Shown: positions 58,167 to 59,515 of the stretch, piece by piece | Numbering within the stretch: position 1 is the first letter of the stretch | How the letters are laid out: each line of letters starts with the position of its first letter | Assembly: GCF_003576525.1 (NCBI RefSeq) | Contig: NZ_QWUA01000024.1 | Span: forward strand, 1-59,515 | Direction: 5' to 3' | DNA from: Rummeliibacillus sp. POC4 | GTDB taxonomy: Bacteria; Bacillota; Bacilli; Bacillales_A; Planococcaceae | DNA: 59,515 bases | Translations under genes and position numbers: made by a program | Notes under the pieces: generated by a model | Told to the model about the DNA's origin: nothing | Databases searched by the model: none | Seen by the model: the letters and a program-made list of their open reading frames with translations, nothing else

Positions 58167-58889
58167 ATGGTTTTTGAACCATTTCAGCAATTGCTAAGAT
58201 CTATACAAGGAAAACGTAATACAGGTGGATTAGGGGAAGTGCAAAACGCTCAACAAATTGCCTTTTTAAGAGGATTGCAAAAAGAAATACAGCCAGAAGA
58301 AGCGTTAGGAATCCCTTTAACTGAACTAAAGGTAGTTGTTTTCGATATCGAAACAACAGGCTTTTATCCCGAAAAGGGAGATGAAATATTATCCATCGGT
58401 GCAGTAAAGATGAATGGATCGCAAATTCTCCTAGATGAAACATACTATTCACTCATGTATACAGAAAAAGAAATTCCACCTGAAATCGTGAAACTAACGG
58501 GAATTACAGACGAAGCCATTAAAGCTGCTCCTCCAGCTTCTAATGTATTACTTGAATTCCTCGAATTTGTAAAAGATTCTACACTAGTTGCTCACCATGC
58601 GAATCATGAAAGAAGTTTTATGAAATATGCAAGCAATCATTATTTTAGAACACCTTTTAAATATAGAATTGTTGATACAGCATTTTTGTTTAAAATAGTG
58701 GAGCGTGACCTAAATATGATTAAACTAGAAGATTTTTGTGCATATAATGATATTCCAATCATGAATCGTCACCATGCATTAGGTGACGCTCGCTTAACGG
58801 CTGAACTTTGGAGTCTCTATATTGAAAAGGCCAAAAAAATTGGTTGTGAAAATTTGCAGGATGTCTATGAACGATATGCGCGATTATAG
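58167..58889 (+). CDS. DEDDh-type 3'-5' exonuclease (DnaQ-like)
   Basis: 240 residues: a polar N-terminal 50, then the exonuclease fold with Exo I D60/E62 in VVFDIETTGFYP, Exo II VAHHANHERSFM and Exo III HHALGDARL (H203, D207). In Exo II the usual aspartate is glutamate (E148), which may lower or alter activity. Related to the epsilon-like exonucleases often paired with DUF294 genes. Start ATG at 58167 after AAAGGGTG; gap to the DUF294 stop is 2 bases. Confidence 0.85.
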   Translation: MVFEPFQQLLRSIQGKRNTGGLGEVQNAQQIAFLRGLQKEIQPEEALGIPLTELKVVVFDIETTGFYPEKGDEILSIGAVKMNGSQILLDETYYSLMYTEKEIPPEIVKLTGITDEAIKAAPPASNVLLEFLEFVKDSTLVAHHANHERSFMKYASNHYFRTPFKYRIVDTAFLFKIVERDLNMIKLEDFCAYNDIPIMNRHHALGDARLTAELWSLYIEKAKKIGCENLQDVYERYARL

Positions 58890-58900
58890 CCAAAAGTAAA

Positions 58901-58934
58901 AGTACAAACCAGTATGGTGGATTTGTACTCTTTG
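58901..58934 (+). terminator. weak terminator after the exonuclease gene
   Basis: AGTACAAA / TTTGTACT stem with a 13-base loop and a short T-rich tail (CTTTGTAT). Confidence 0.55.
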
Positions 58935-59159
58935 TATCTGTAGATTTAATTTTTCTTACTATGTTTTAAAAAGCTAAAGGTGGGATTCCCTGCTTTATTT
59001 GGATATACCTATAAGTAAAAGTTGTAGGATTACTTTCAAATTAATTTTGAACGTTATAATGCAAAAATCTTATTTGTGTCATAATTATGCTGCTTTATGA
59101 TATAATATAATTACTATTTAATTTAATTTAAATAGAAAATTTGAAAAGGAAGTGGTTCT

Positions 59160-59408
59160 TTGTTAAAACTCAACATCTATAAGGATAATATGCATTATGT
59201 TGTGGAGTCTGTTTCTAAGATGGGGCAACAGGTAGACCATCATTCTAAAGATTCTCTTTATGAAAGTATTTATAAGCTGGGAAGACATATCCATATCAAT
59301 AATGTCCACTTTTGCATTCCACGTGATTTAAGCCGATCATTGTTATCGTTCCTATCCATTGAATTCCCAGGAGAGCTTTATGAACATAAAATTACCATCA
59401 ACGACTAA
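59160..59408 (+). CDS. unknown 82-residue protein
   Basis: TTG start at 59160 with AAGGAAGTGG about 8 bases before. TATGAT (59096-59101) is a possible -10. The protein is mixed alpha/beta in look: KLNIYKDNMHYVVESVSKMG, then SLYESIYKLGRHIHINNVHF and CIPRDLSRSLLSFL. One Cys, several His, no signal or membrane span. I do not recognise a family. A terminator follows, so it is probably a free-standing gene. Confidence 0.6.
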   Translation: MLKLNIYKDNMHYVVESVSKMGQQVDHHSKDSLYESIYKLGRHIHINNVHFCIPRDLSRSLLSFLSIEFPGELYEHKITIND

Positions 59409-59454
59409 TCCCATCCTACTTAATCTAAAAATTTATACCCATTTCATATTATAA

Positions 59455-59490
59455 ACAGATGATCTAAAAAGATTTAGGTCATCTGTTTTG
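59455..59490 (+). terminator. intrinsic terminator at the window end
   Basis: ACAGATGAtCTAAA / TTTAGgTCATCTGT stem, loop AAGA, then TTTTGTTTT. Confidence 0.88.
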
Positions 59491-59515
59491 TTTTCCTCTG
59501 TTTCGATAGTAAAAT

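Overview
The window is a stretch of chromosome from an AT-rich, low-GC Gram-positive bacterium of the order Bacillales. I infer a Bacillaceae/Planococcaceae-type organism (Lysinibacillus/Rummeliibacillus/Kurthia neighbourhood). The reasons are the gene content and order (proI-yqjP-yqjQ; ccdA-yneI-yneJ-yneK; citB ... yneP-yneR-yneS-parE-parC, all as in Bacillus subtilis), GAAC-N4-GTTC LexA boxes, two T-box leaders, strong GGAGG ribosome sites and AT-rich spacers. I see no rRNA, tRNA, prophage, IS transposase or CRISPR array.

Layout. 0-5 kb: SOS-type sbcDC nuclease genes, then a tiny LPQTG wall-anchored peptide. 5-8 kb: proline biosynthesis gene proI on the minus strand behind a proline T-box, diverging from yqjP-yqjQ. 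8-11 kb: argGH behind ArgR boxes. 11-16 kb: NERD protein, cytochrome c/thiol-redox cluster ccdA-yneI-yneJ-yneK, the small-protein triad DUF1659/DUF2922/YvrJ, a Sco copper chaperone and a P-loop kinase. 16.6-19.6 kb: mscL and a drug-efflux MFS gene bracketed by two inverted copies of a structured non-coding repeat. 19.6-23 kb: nicotinamidase, a 37-residue membrane peptide, a PLP fold-III enzyme and a frameshifted lactone oxidase. 23-33 kb: branched-chain amino acid genes ilvE-ilvD, then an isoleucine T-box, ilvB-ilvN-ilvC and leuB-leuC-leuD; leuA is absent. 33-37 kb: amidase, gamma-glutamyltransferase and a split chromate transporter. 37-41 kb: lactate oxidation lutABC and a DCC-family protein. 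41-47 kb: aconitase, a secreted M14 carboxypeptidase, a VOC protein, yneP, yneR. 47-52.5 kb: plsY and topoisomerase IV parEC with a LexA box. 52.5-59.5 kb: an MFS transporter, an orphan peptide-binding lipoprotein, then ammonium transporter amtB followed by a GlnD-like DUF294 nucleotidyltransferase and a DEDDh-type exonuclease, and a small unknown gene.

Much of the window is amino acid and nitrogen metabolism under recognisable regulation: T-boxes for proI and ilvB, ArgR-like boxes at argG, CodY-like boxes near ilvE, the amidase, the peptide-binding protein and amtB, and a perfect GlnR/TnrA inverted repeat at amtB. sbcDC and parEC carry matching LexA-like boxes. The most unusual items are the inverted pair of structured repeats around mscL-MFS, the amtB-DUF294-exonuclease module without glnK, the missing leuA, the frameshifted oxidase and the very small LPQTG protein. 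I did not find a clear, wholly new defence or signalling system; the amtB-DUF294-exonuclease set is the nearest candidate.
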